A stretch of 64,000 bases of DNA from contig CAWAQA010000003.1 of assembly GCA_963784065.1 (NCBI GenBank), positions 124,001 to 188,000 on the forward strand. The letters run 5' to 3'. The notes under the pieces are model-generated. The model was given only the letters and a program-made list of their open reading frames with translations, had not been told where the DNA came from and ran no database searches. This stretch comes from CAWAQA01 sp963784065. GTDB taxonomy: Bacteria > Acidobacteriota > Vicinamibacteria > Vicinamibacterales > UBA2999. Positions 10,831 to 19,931 of this stretch are shown piece by piece. The stretch's first letter is position 1. The number at the start of each line of letters is the position of its first letter. Made by a program: the position numbers and the translations under genes.

Positions 10831-10981
10831 TACACCCTCCTCGGGGGCAGAGAAAACTGTCAGCGACGCTGGCGGAAGCGCTCTGCATTGAGCGCCACCG
10901 CACGTCAGACGATAGCAGCGGTGTCAAGCCGCGGGCACACCTCGAGTCCATCCGCGTGAGCGTGCGCGCCGGCGGCGACCG

Positions 10982-13850
10982 TTAGAACGAGGCGCGGAAG
11001 CCGACCTGCAACATACGCGGCTGGTACACGATGTTGGCGTTCTGCGTCGGCAGCCCGTAGTTCCGGTTGCTCTCGGCGGTGACGTACGAGCCGTAGTTCT
11101 CGTGGTTGAACAGATTGAACGCCTCGAGGATCCCGTCCAGCCTCATGCGGTTGCCGAACACGAACCGCCGCTGGATGCGCAGGTCGACGCGATGCAGCGA
11201 CTGGCCGACGAGATTGTTGCGCGGCACGATGGTGCCATCGGGGCGCAGGCGGCCGTCGATGCGGTTCGCGCCTCCGGTATTGCGCAGATCGCCGCCGTAG
11301 TTGGTGAAGAAGCGGGCACCGGAGCCGAAGAAATAGAGGCCGCTCAGCTGGAAGCCGTAGCCCATGTCCCAGATGCCGTTGAACACCGCACGGTGACGCT
11401 GATCGTTCTCCGCGAACGAGTACTCGCCGCCCAGGTCGGGCGTGACCGGGAACGGGACTTCGCCCCCCAGGCCGCTGAGCGGCTGCGCATCGCGATCCCA
11501 GTACCCGGCGAGCGTGTAGGTCGCGGAGGCCTGCCACCGGTTGCTCATGCGCTTGGTGAACGCCGTCTGCAACTGGTGGGTGTTGGTCAGGAGCGCCATG
11601 TACTCGAGCCCGAGAATGCCGAACTCGGGATAGGCGCGCCGGCTGATGTCGGAGAACGGGTAATTGGTGCCGGTCGCCGGGTTGTACGTCAGGTTCATGT
11701 TGTGGTTGAAGTCATCGTGACGGCTGCCGGTGTAGGCGTAATCCGCCTCGAACGCCATGAACTCGCCAATCTGGTGCTGGACGCCGATCGACCCCTGGTA
11801 GCTGTAAGGCACCTGCGCGTTGGGATCGGCGATCTGCAGAATCGAGCGCCGCAGGCAGCCGGGGACGTTGTTCGTCGAGCAATAGCGGGCTTCGGCCTCG
11901 GACTTGCTCGGCAGCGGCCCGTTGAAGGGGTTGGCGGCGAAATCGGCCCGGCCGTCGTTGGGCAACTCGACGCCGGCCAGCTGATTCCATGACGCCATGC
12001 GCGAGGAGATGTTGTTGATGACGTCGGCGTAGTACAGCCCCGCCCCGCCGCGCAACACCGTGTCGTTCGTGAGCGAGGTACGCAAACCCGAGCCGCGGTG
12101 CGATGTTGTTGGTGTCGTTCGGCCGTCCGGCTTCCACGAAGGGGGGCAACGCGATGTCGTTGCCGAACTGCCCGGTGGACATGTCATAGCGAACGCCCAG
12201 GTTCACCGTGAGCCGGGAAGACAGGGCCCAGTCGTCCTGCACCCAGCCGGCGACGGTATGCCGCGTCTGGTAGGTGGGCAGCTGGCCGACGGTGAGCCGA
12301 TACTGCCGCGTGATGGGAGACAGCGCCGCGAGATTCCACGTGGACACGTCGTCCCACACCGGGATCAGATCCTCGATGTTGGCCGGCACCGGTCCGCCCT
12401 GAGCGTTGATGACCCCGTTGCATTCACGGCAATTGCCCGTCGTCGCCTTGAAGAGCAGGTACTCGCCCCCGATCTTCAACGTGTGGCTCCCGCGCGACGT
12501 GCTCAGGTCGTCGCGGAGGGAGTAGACGTTCTGCAGGAGGGTCTGCGGCCAGTTCGCGCTCGACTGGCCGATGGCAAATCCGACCAGCGTGATCCGCGGC
12601 GTGCCCGCGGTGATGCCGGCACCCGCCTGCGGATGGTCCGGCCAATCGACGATCGATTCCGAATCGCCGAAATGGCTCGCGTACCCGGCCTTGACCTCGT
12701 TCAGCGTGCGATTGCTGAGGACCTGCGTCAACCCCATGAAGATCTCGTCCATCCCGCGGTCGACGCGGCCGGCCGTCGACGGATGGGCGGAGGCCACGGC
12801 GGTGATCGGCCGTACTTCACCTGCCTTGTTGCCGCGCACCATCAAGCGCATCTGCGGCGAGAACTGGAAGTCCAGGCGCACGCCGCCCATGTGCTGCCGC
12901 CGCGTTGCCTGCAGGGCGATGTTGAACTTCGGCCACGGGGTGATGAAGTTGTAGGTCTGCGGCTCGCGCTCGTACTCGTAGTTGGCGAAGATGTGAATCC
13001 GGTCGCGCCTGATCGGGCCACCGAACGTCGTGCTGAACTGCTGGTTCGAATACGGCAGCACGTTGCCGGTGATGAAGTCCTCGGCGTTGAAGGCATCGTG
13101 GCGGAAATAGCCGGACACGAGGCCGGACGCCGTGTTCGTTCCGGCCTTGGTGACGACGTTGACCTGGACGCCGCTCGACCGGCCCTGGGTGGCGTCGAAG
13201 CGGTTCGACAGGAACTGGAACTCGGCGATCGCGTCGCGGCTGAAGAGCGGGTTGCCGGCAGTGCCGAGCGACATGTTCTGCGTCACCTGCTGCCCGTCCA
13301 CGTTCAGCTGGAAGTCGCGGCGGTCACGCTCCTCGACCGGCGTCGGCTGGCCGCCGTTGCCCTGCGCGTTGGTCCGGTTCCCGGCCGCCATGACGACCAG
13401 CGAGGCCCAGTCGCGGCCGTTCACCGGAATCTCCGCCATCTGGCGCGGATCGATGTTGCTGGCGAGGGTTGACGACGTGACGTCGATGAGCGGCGATTCG
13501 CCGGTGACGGTCACGGATTCCTCCAGTGTGGAGGGTGAAATCTGGAAGTTCACCACCGCGTTCTGGCCGAGCAACAGCTCCAGGCCGTCTCGCGTGAGCG
13601 TCGAGAATCCCTGCAGGGCCGCCGTGAGGCGATAGGTACCCGTGCGCACGGAGAGGCGATAACCGCCCCGCACGTCGGTCACCGCCTCGAAGACGTTTCC
13701 GGATGCTTGATGCACGGCGCTGACGGCCACGCCAGGCACAACGGCGCCCGTTGAATCCGAAATGACCCCGCTGAGTATGGCTTCCTGGGCGTACCCGACG
13801 CCCGGCAACGCCAGGATCACGACGACAACTCCCACAAGGGTCAGACGCAT
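10982..13850 (-). CDS. TonB-dependent receptor, Oar-like with carboxypeptidase-regulatory domain (one frameshift)
   Basis: The repaired length is about 955 aa. ATG at 13850 follows AGGAG and opens a clear signal peptide (MRLTLVGVVVVILALPGVGYAQ). CarboxypepD_reg domain (SGVISDSTGAVVPGVAV), VTVTGESPLIDV, plug with IPVNGRDWASLVVMAAG, barrel blocks FANYEYEREP and WVQDDWALSSRLTVNLGVRYD. Near nt 12078 the frame jumps: IAPRLGFAY is followed in the other frame by LTNDTVLRGGAGLYYADV, so one base is added or lost. C-terminus LQVGFRASF. It is the first gene of a minus-strand receptor series and has its own promoter candidate at 13897-13924. Confidence 0.88.
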
Positions 13851-13896
13851 GCGCACTCCTTTTCTGGTGATGGACGTCACCAGGTTCGTGGGGCGC

Positions 13897-13924
13897 ATGT
13901 TATCGCCGGACGCGTGAATGTCAA
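13897..13924 (-). promoter_or_regulatory. Sigma70-type promoter for TonB receptor
   Basis: On the minus strand TTGACA (13924-13919), a 16-nt spacer and TAACAT (13902-13897) lie 47 nt upstream of the ATG at 13850. The predicted leader is about 40 nt. Confidence 0.6.
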
Positions 13925-14121
13925 CGGCGAGGGCAGAACCCGACAAATCCAAAGCAATTCAGGCGTCAGGCCCACGGCCCTCCGAGGCGCGGTCCGGCGG
14001 CCACGCCGCTCGACCTCTACGCACTTGACTTGTTCCGGCAGACGGGAGAGCCTTTGGCGCATTTCCATAATCCCGGCATCATCGCTGCGGATGACGGTGT
14101 CCCGATAACAGGAGTCCAGAG

Positions 14122-15345
14122 ATGAAGAGACGAATCCCGATGGCCGTGGCGCTTGCGGCCATGGCACTGATGCTCAGCGCCGGCCGGCCGCTCTCCGTGA
14201 CGACCGTCGCGCAAGCCGGGAGAACGGTCCCCATGTTCGAAGTCGACGCGAGGTTCCCCCGCCTTCCCGAGAAGATGATGATCGGAGGCGTGAGCGGTGT
14301 AGCAGCCGACCGCCGCGGCAATGTCTGGATCATTCACCGGCCGCATACGCTGCCGGAGTCGAACGCGATGCTGAACGGGTACACACCCGCTCCCCCCGTC
14401 ATCCAGTTCGATCCGTCGGGGAAATACCTGCAGGGCTGGGGCGGACCGTCGAAGACCGGCGAGTATCAATGGATGCACCGTGGCGGCAACACGCGATCGG
14501 CGTATGCCGAGTGCCCGGGCTGCGGAACCGCGGTCCGTGGCAATGGCGACCGCCGGCCCGGCAGTGGCGAGCACGGCATCTACGTCGACCACCAGGACAA
14601 CGTCTGGCTGACGGGCAATGGCGACGGCGACGGCCAGGTCCTGAAGTTCACCAGCACCGGGAAGTTCCTGCTGCAAATCGGAAAGAGCGGCCGGCGCACC
14701 GCCGACGGGAAGCAGGACCTCGTCGACAGCAACGACACGATGAACCTCGCCGCAGCGACGACGGTGGCGGTCCATCCGAAGACGAACGAAGTGTTCGTGT
14801 CCGATGGGTATGGGAACCGCCGGGTCGTCGTGTTCGACGCCACGACCGGCGCCTACAAGCGCCACTGGGGCGCCTATGGGAACAAGCCGGACGACAAGGC
14901 CCCGAACACGCGTACCGCCTCCGGCCCCGGAGTGCAGCAGTTCAACACGGTGCACGGCGTGACGATCGGCCCCGACGACGTCGTGTACGTGGCCGACCGC
15001 GCCAACAACCGGATCCAGGCGTTCACGCTCGAGGGAAAGTTCCTCCGCGAGGGATACAACCAGCGGGACTCCAAGGGAACGGGCTCGGCCTTTGGCGTCG
15101 TCGTCTCACCGGATAACCGGTTCGTCTATGTGGCCGACGGATCCAACGAACGGGTGAGCATCATGGATCGCGCCACGCTCGAAGTGATCGGATCGGTCGG
15201 CCGGCCCGGCAGCTCCGCCGGCGAGTTCTATCACCTGCACAGCATCTCGATCGATGCCCAGGGGAACCTGATCACGGGCGAATCGCAGGGCTACCGTGTG
15301 CAGAAGTTCCTCTACAAAGGCGTGACCAACAGGGCGACCGAGTAG
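14122..15345 (+). CDS. Secreted NHL-repeat beta-propeller protein
   Basis: The protein is 407 aa. ATG at 14122 opens a signal peptide (MKRRIPMAVALAAMALMLS). Mature chain starts near FEVDARFPRLPEKM, then six-bladed NHL-type repeats: GVAADRRGNVWIIHRPHTL, GIYVDHQDNVWLTGNG, VAVHPKTNEVFVSDGYGNRRVVVFD, GVTIGPDDVVYVADRANNRIQAF, YVADGSNERVSIMDRATLEVIGSVG. A CPGCG pair sits in the first third and is conserved in the paralogue at 30603-31802. The fold resembles the peptidyl-alpha-hydroxyglycine lyase propeller and NHL sensor domains; catalytic identity is not established. It is divergent from the TonB receptor at 10982-13850 across 271 nt. Confidence 0.8.
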   Translation: MKRRIPMAVALAAMALMLSAGRPLSVTTVAQAGRTVPMFEVDARFPRLPEKMMIGGVSGVAADRRGNVWIIHRPHTLPESNAMLNGYTPAPPVIQFDPSGKYLQGWGGPSKTGEYQWMHRGGNTRSAYAECPGCGTAVRGNGDRRPGSGEHGIYVDHQDNVWLTGNGDGDGQVLKFTSTGKFLLQIGKSGRRTADGKQDLVDSNDTMNLAAATTVAVHPKTNEVFVSDGYGNRRVVVFDATTGAYKRHWGAYGNKPDDKAPNTRTASGPGVQQFNTVHGVTIGPDDVVYVADRANNRIQAFTLEGKFLREGYNQRDSKGTGSAFGVVVSPDNRFVYVADGSNERVSIMDRATLEVIGSVGRPGSSAGEFYHLHSISIDAQGNLITGESQGYRVQKFLYKGVTNRATE

Positions 15346-15384
15346 TCAGGCGGACTGCCTCAGCGACCGCATGCAAGGCCCTGG

Positions 15385-16590
15385 ATGTTCCCGTGGCAAC
15401 ATCCGGGGCCGAGCGCCAGACAAGTGGGCGACGCAACGAGCAGCCCGTCTGCCGTCGTTGGCCGGGCTTACCTCGACAGCCCGGCGCGTATCGGGACGAT
15501 CCTCGGGTCGTTTGCGCTGCTGTGCGTCCCGCTGGCGGCAGCACAGCTCTTCATCTCATCCCTGGCGGTCCGGACGCTGGCGGTGGCCACCTACGCCGTC
15601 CTCCTCGGGACGACGCACTTCGTGGTGACCCTCGCCGTCTACCTCAATAGCACCAACCTTCGGTATTTCGCCTCGTCGCCGCGGAACGTCGCCATCTATT
15701 TCGTGGCGCCGGTGGCCATCTTCGCAGCCTTCTTTGCCATCGGCTTCTTCGGCCTGCACGACCCGAGCGGTGCGTCACCAGCCTTCCTCGCGTACCTGTT
15801 CTGGTTCACCGTGCTCGTTCGCGGCGCCGACCACTTTCACGTCGTGCGACAGAGCTTCGGCGTGCTGCAGCTGTTCAAGGGCCAGTCGCGCTCGCCGTTC
15901 CCCGCCTGGATGCGCAGGGCGGACAACTTCTTCTTCCTGTCGCTTGCCGGTCTGCAGCTGCTGACGTTCCTGCGTGGCATGCGCGGCGGCAGCTTCACGT
16001 TCGCGCTGAACGCGCCCGCCGCGATCCTGCTCGTGCTCGCCGGGGTCTCGCTGGCCGGGGTGCTCGCGGGATTCACGGTAGCGGCCAGGAGTGCGGCGGC
16101 GCCGCGCGCTCTATGGATCCCGTTGATGTACTTCGCGTGTCAGACTGCGAGCGGATGTCTACCGGTGTGGCGCACGGAGCTCTACGCCGTGAGCCTGGCG
16201 ATGCACTACGTCGAGTATCACCTGATCATGTTTCCGCGGCTGTTCAGCTTCCCCGTCGATCCCGCCAGCCGCGTCGACCGCGCGTCCGCCTGGATCCGGA
16301 GACACAAGGGCCTCTTCTACGCGCTGCTCGTCCTGCTCGCCTGCCTCGCGGCTCGCGACCTCGTGTGGCCGGCGGTCTCGGGCGCCTTTGGACCGAGGCG
16401 CGCCCTCTGGTTGTTGTTCAACCTGTTCAACGGCGTGTTCGTCGCGCACTACTTCATCGAAGCGTTCATCTGGAAGTTCGGCAACCCGTACTACCGGCTG
16501 TCGCTCGGGCCGCTCTACTTCCCTCGCCCGGCCAGTGTTTCCGGAGCTGCGGTGCGGCCCGATGACTCAGAGACACCGACGCGGGCCTGA
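15385..16590 (+). CDS. Polytopic membrane protein with conserved-looking histidines, unknown function
   Basis: The protein is 401 aa if started at ATG 15385; the first 30 residues are not membrane-like, so the true start may be further in. At least eight hydrophobic segments. Histidines and acidic residues fall at membrane edges: GTTHFV (H78), RGADHFHVVRQSFG (H150, H152), LAMHYVEYHLIMFPR (H274, H279) and VAHYFIEAFIWKF (H355). Such spacing recalls di-metal or single-metal membrane oxygenases (fatty-acid hydroxylases, Brp/Blh carotene dioxygenases), but I see no diagnostic motif of either, so this is only a hypothesis. It ends just before the minus-strand terminator at 16633. The gene carries no frameshift. 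Confidence 0.6.
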   Translation: MFPWQHPGPSARQVGDATSSPSAVVGRAYLDSPARIGTILGSFALLCVPLAAAQLFISSLAVRTLAVATYAVLLGTTHFVVTLAVYLNSTNLRYFASSPRNVAIYFVAPVAIFAAFFAIGFFGLHDPSGASPAFLAYLFWFTVLVRGADHFHVVRQSFGVLQLFKGQSRSPFPAWMRRADNFFFLSLAGLQLLTFLRGMRGGSFTFALNAPAAILLVLAGVSLAGVLAGFTVAARSAAAPRALWIPLMYFACQTASGCLPVWRTELYAVSLAMHYVEYHLIMFPRLFSFPVDPASRVDRASAWIRRHKGLFYALLVLLACLAARDLVWPAVSGAFGPRRALWLLFNLFNGVFVAHYFIEAFIWKFGNPYYRLSLGPLYFPRPASVSGAAVRPDDSETPTRA

Positions 16591-16632
16591 ACCCCGGACC
16601 GCTCGCGCGCCATCCGTTGCCGTCTTCCGGAC

Positions 16633-16675
16633 AAAAAAAAATCCCTGGAGGGTCTCGAACCGGGACCCTCCAGGG
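16633..16675 (-). terminator. Rho-independent terminator of the DUF6152 unit
   Basis: A perfect 12-bp inverted repeat (16643-16654 with 16664-16675, 9-nt loop) is followed on the minus strand by nine or more T residues (16641-16633). It lies 44 nt beyond the stop of the DUF6152 gene. Confidence 0.9.
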
Positions 16676-16718
16676 CTGACTCCGTGCCGCGAAGCGGCGG
16701 GCGGAGGTACGACTCGGG

Positions 16719-17117
16719 TTAGTTGGACGACTGCGCCGACGAGGCGGCGCCAAAGACGCGGCCGTCCGCCGTCTTGACCTGGCTGCCGTTCGCCGTTGGC
16801 GAGCCGTCCTTCGCGAGGAAACCGTCGACCGTGACCTGCTCCCCGACCTTGATCGAATTCCGGTTCCAGCCGCGCCGCATCAGCGCGTTGGGCGCACCGC
16901 CCTCGACCCTCCACGTGACGACCTTGCCGCTCTTGTCGGTCACGTCCATGTGGATCCAGGTGTGCGGGTTGACCCACTCGATCTTGGTGACCTTGCCGAC
17001 GAGCGTGACCGGCTTGTCACGATCGAATTCCGCGGCAAACGCGTGGTGAGCGATGAGTGGAGCCGACGCCAGGAAAATACTCACCGTCAACGCCGCCCCT
17101 ATGAGCGCGGTTTTCAT
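16719..17117 (-). CDS. Exported DUF6152 family protein
   Basis: The protein is 132 aa. ATG at 17117 sits behind GGAGGTAGC. Signal peptide MKTALIGAALTVSIFLASAPLIA then the family hallmark HHAFAAEFDRDKPVTLVG, KVEWVNPHTWIHMDV and RRGWNRNSIKVGEQVTV. DUF6152 proteins are small secreted OB-like beta proteins of unknown role, often beside oxidative periplasmic genes. It has its own promoter candidate (17151-17179) and ends in a strong terminator, so it is the last gene of the unit that starts at 19046. Confidence 0.85.
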   Translation of the reverse strand: MKTALIGAALTVSIFLASAPLIAHHAFAAEFDRDKPVTLVGKVTKIEWVNPHTWIHMDVTDKSGKVVTWRVEGGAPNALMRRGWNRNSIKVGEQVTVDGFLAKDGSPTANGSQVKTADGRVFGAASSAQSSN

Positions 17118-17150
17118 GGATGCTACCTCCGCCAAAATGACTGAGTTCAG

Positions 17151-17179
17151 ACAATAGATAATGGCTCCCCTACTGTCAA
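17151..17179 (-). promoter_or_regulatory. Sigma70-type promoter for the DUF6152 gene
   Basis: On the minus strand TTGACA (17179-17174), a 17-nt spacer and TATTGT (17156-17151) lie in the 78-nt gap before the ATG at 17117, with a leader of about 30 nt. It allows expression independent of the upstream genes. Confidence 0.65.
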
Positions 17180-17195
17180 GTCGAGTGCCCGCGTG

Positions 17196-18201
17196 TCAGC
17201 GGCCTTTCGCCGCGGGAAGGCGCGTGAAGCCGGGATACCGCGCGTGGCTCTTGTACATCGCCGGCAAGTCGCGATCCCCCTCGAACGAGGCTTCCTCGTA
17301 GATCTCCGTGCACTCCGGGCACACGCGCTGCAGCCGCACCAGCGCGACGGAAAACTTCATCGGCTGCGTGAAGACCTTGGGGTCGGTAATCGTGCTCTGG
17401 ATATGGATGACATCCGGGTCGATGAGCGTCCACCGTTGAACGATGTGCGCGGCGTCGCTCAGGAAATCGCCCGCCTGGTCGTACCACGTCTCACCGTTGT
17501 TGTTGGTGATGTCGATCACCAGGGTATTGCCCTCCCACTTCCCGACCCAGTCCCCCTCGTACAGCTTGATCCTCGAAGGGATGTGCGGACGTCCGTCGGT
17601 CGGCACAATGTGGCTCAGGTGGATCTCCTCCATGAGCAGCACGAGCTGATTCTCTCCGCGCGGCTGCAGGAACAGATATCCTCCCGACGAGATGTACGGG
17701 AACCGGTGCGCGCCGGGAGGATACAGGTTGGCCAGCGGATCGATGTAGAGCTTGAAGTTCTCCTCCGCCTGCGCCGCCGCCCACGGCTGATACGGGAACA
17801 CGCCGGTCGGCGGATCGATGATGGCGTGCGTGCGGGGCTGGTTGGATTTCCGTCGCTCGGGATGATCCGGCCCGCGGGTCTCCAGCGTCATCGACTGCAA
17901 GACCCGGCCCCAATACCCGCGGAAATCCGGCTGGCCGTCCTCGGTGCGCGGCGGCTGGAAGGTCTTCATCTTCTCCTGCGCACACTTCTCGAACTCCGGC
18001 CCGATATCCTCGACGCATCCCGACCTGGCGACGCCGCCGCCCGGAGCCGGCGTCCCCTTGAAGCCGGCGGCGCGCTGCGCCGTGTCCTGCTGAAATCCGC
18101 TGCCCCCGGTTCCCTGGGCGGCAGTCTGCATGGGCGCCAGGGACGCGAACGCCGACCGCCGCGGCCAGCGCGGCGGCAAGAGCCAGAAGGCGATTAGTCA
18201 C
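17196..18201 (-). CDS. Secreted protein of the GDSRxRWEGxTLVV family, divergent member (one frameshift)
   Basis: The repaired length is about 334 aa. GTG at 18201 has an ideal AAGGAGGTG site, and its first four bases (GTGA) overlap the stop of the previous gene, so translation is coupled. A signal peptide (VTNRLLALAAALAAAVGV) is in one frame; near nt 18145 the protein moves to a second frame (MQTAAQGTGGSGFQQD). Then EDGQPDFRGYWGR, YEGDWVGKWEGNTLVIDI, TWYDQAGDF, IHIQSTITDPKVFTQP and a CPEC pair near the C-terminus. The family has no known activity. Compared with the four paralogues in the window it carries an extra Cys pair and a longer N-terminal region with GCVEDIGPEFEKC. Confidence 0.75.
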
Positions 18202-19046
18202 TGGGCACCTCCTTGTACCGTCGTTGAGCTCACTTCGCCGTCGCGCAGGTGCCACCCGGGCTTCAGCGGAATCCCGCGGTTCTCCGCGTCTTCTTCTTTC
18301 AGCGCGTGGCAGGGGTATTCCAGGATCCGGAAGTTCTGCTCCTGGCGGCGGTAGAGCGGCATGCTGATCTTCCAGGGCCGCGAGAACGTCTGCGGATCCT
18401 CGATCGTCGCTTCGTAGCGGATCACGTCCGGGCTGGTGCGCGTGAAGCGTTCCACGATGTGCAACTGGTCGCTGTGATGGTTGCCCGCGCGGTCGAACCA
18501 GGTGTCGCCGGTGAAGCTCGTCACGTCGACGACGAGCGTGTCGCCTTCCCAGCGCGCGCGGGAGTCCCCCATGTAAGCCTGGTAACCGTCGGGATGATTC
18601 GTTCCGTTGGTATAGATGATGCGCGTGTGATGGTTGTACTCGAACACCATGGAAATATGGCCGGGCGCCTGGACGATCTGGAACGGAAACGGCTGGTACA
18701 TGATGCGCGGCACGCCGGCCATCATGCAGCGCACGGCGGTTGGATCCATGTCCTCGCGCGTGGCGTAATTCTGATTCTTCTTGGCCAGCGCCGCAGGCAG
18801 GTACGGAATCTCGTCGCCCTCGACGATGCCGAAGCCCCCGGGCACCTGCCAGGCCGGTGAGTGCGACAGGATGTCGTACTCGGCCGTGTTGTTGGCTTGC
18901 CAGAACCCCTTCAGGTCAGGCTCGCCGTCCGCGGTTCGCGGAACGGTGTAGCCCTCGCCCTCCTGTGTCTCCGCCGCGCCCGCGAGCCAGAAGACGACAC
19001 CGACGGCGGCCGCAACCCCGATTGCCCCGATTAACCACTTTCTCAC
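18198..19046 (-). CDS. Secreted protein of the GDSRxRWEGxTLVV family
   Basis: The protein is 282 aa. GTG at 19046 follows GAGGGAGGTAG. Uncleaved or cleaved signal segment at 4-26. Family blocks: DGEPDLKGFWQANNTAEYD, GIVEGDEIPYLPAALAKK, GVPRIMYQPFPFQIVQAPG, YMGDSRARWEGDTLVVDV, FTGDTWFDRAGNHHSDQLHIVERF, RYEATIEDPQTFSRPWKI and a terminal YPCHALKEED. It is closest in layout to 20975-21754. It heads the unit 18198-16719 and is preceded by only the stub of a TonB receptor gene (19177-19215). No known function. Confidence 0.82.
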   Translation of the reverse strand: MRKWLIGAIGVAAAVGVVFWLAGAAETQEGEGYTVPRTADGEPDLKGFWQANNTAEYDILSHSPAWQVPGGFGIVEGDEIPYLPAALAKKNQNYATREDMDPTAVRCMMAGVPRIMYQPFPFQIVQAPGHISMVFEYNHHTRIIYTNGTNHPDGYQAYMGDSRARWEGDTLVVDVTSFTGDTWFDRAGNHHSDQLHIVERFTRTSPDVIRYEATIEDPQTFSRPWKISMPLYRRQEQNFRILEYPCHALKEEDAENRGIPLKPGWHLRDGEVSSTTVQGGAQ

Positions 19047-19176
19047 CGGCTACCTCCCTCTTTCTCCAGCGACCTGGCAGTCTGCAGTACGCCTGTTGCC
19101 ACAACCCGAACACGACATGTCCCCGCATCGCGGCGTCGAGTCCCGTGCAGGCCTGCTGCCTGCCGGCAGCTACCCT

Positions 19177-19215
19177 TCAATACGCCAGGCGGAAGCTGAA
19201 CTGCAACATCAGTGG
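19177..19215 (-). pseudogene. 3' stub of a TonB-dependent receptor gene
   Basis: The minus strand encodes PLMLQFSFRLAY followed by TGA. This aligns with the last residues of the neighbouring receptors (PRMLQLGFRLAF, PRMLQVGFRASF). Nothing receptor-like lies upstream. The stub is 130 nt ahead of the secreted-protein unit starting at 19046, the place where an intact receptor would be expected. A short match can arise by chance, but position, strand and stop all agree. Confidence 0.5.
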
Positions 19216-19412
19216 ATCACCTCTTATATTTCTACATGGGCCCCGCGATTCTGCCGATCGCCACGGCCCTCGCCGCAACTGTGGGCGCCAGCTCTTCCAG
19301 GCGTCAGGCACTGCGAGCCGCAGGATGTGCTCCTCGAGCATGCCCGGCCGGGAGCGCCGGCGTAATCGCGGATAATCCCGCCGATGATCCACTAGTTCCC
19401 CGCAGGGTGACG
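19216..19412. other. Intergenic, no gene supported
   Basis: Together with 19047-19176 this is the gap around the receptor stub. No promoter of the TTGACA type is visible for the minus-strand genes. The region holds open frames but no recognisable protein. Confidence 0.4.
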
Positions 19413-19782
19413 ATGGTGGCGGCGGTACTGCTCGCAGGAGCGACTGTCGCCACCATCGTTGTGCTGCGCCAGGCCCGCTACCCTGCTCAGGAGGCGTCAC
19501 GCGACGATCCGTCGACCGCGAACGCTGGACGGGGACCGGTTCCTCGGCTGTGTTCACCGGATCGGGCCCGATTCGTTCTCCCTGGGGGTCAGCCGCGTGC
19601 GGCCGGACGACCCACTGCGAATCGAGACGTACGGGCTCGTCGGATCCGGCGGATTGACGCTGTCCGATCACATTGAACACACCATTGAAGTCCTCGGAAC
19701 GCTTGAACCGGCAGGCGACCCGTTCCCGCGTCTCCGCGTCTCGTCGGCTCGTCACGTCGCCCCGCGCTGCTGGAAGCCGTAG
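19413..19782 (+). CDS. Small exported protein with OB-like VxVxGTL domain (one frameshift)
   Basis: From ATG 19413 a hydrophobic N-terminus (MVAAVLLAGATVATIVVL) reads to about nt 19520, where the coding sense moves one frame to RTLDGDRFLGCVHRIGPDS, then ETYGLVGSGGLTLSDHIEH, IEVLGTLE and RVSSARHVAPRC. This small beta domain (GC-x-G...F.L...V.V.GTL...L.V.S...V) occurs in many acidobacterial secreted proteins without known function; a similar domain ends the cupin protein at 25384-26193. It lies ahead of the DUF1028 paralogue on the same strand. Confidence 0.5.
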
Positions 19783-19803
19783 GCGCGCGCGTACGCGCGT
19801 GAG

Positions 19804-19832
19804 TTGACAGCCGCGACCCTCGCACGTAATGT
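19804..19832 (+). promoter_or_regulatory. Sigma70-type promoter for DUF1028 paralogue
   Basis: TTGACA (19804-19809), a 17-nt spacer and TAATGT (19827-19832) lie about 100 nt upstream of the ATG at 19932. Confidence 0.62.
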
Positions 19833-19931
19833 CCGTGCAGCTTCACGGCGGCAGCTCACGGCGGATACGGACCGGGGCCGCGCAACGTTCTGATATGCGG
19901 CGTCGGTCCGCATTCACGAGAGGAGATGTCC

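Noticed and set aside
16643..16675. tRNA-like T-arm (GGTTCGAGACC on the minus strand)
   Set aside because: There are no acceptor, D or anticodon arms; the perfect 12-bp inverted repeat plus T tract explains the sequence as a terminator.
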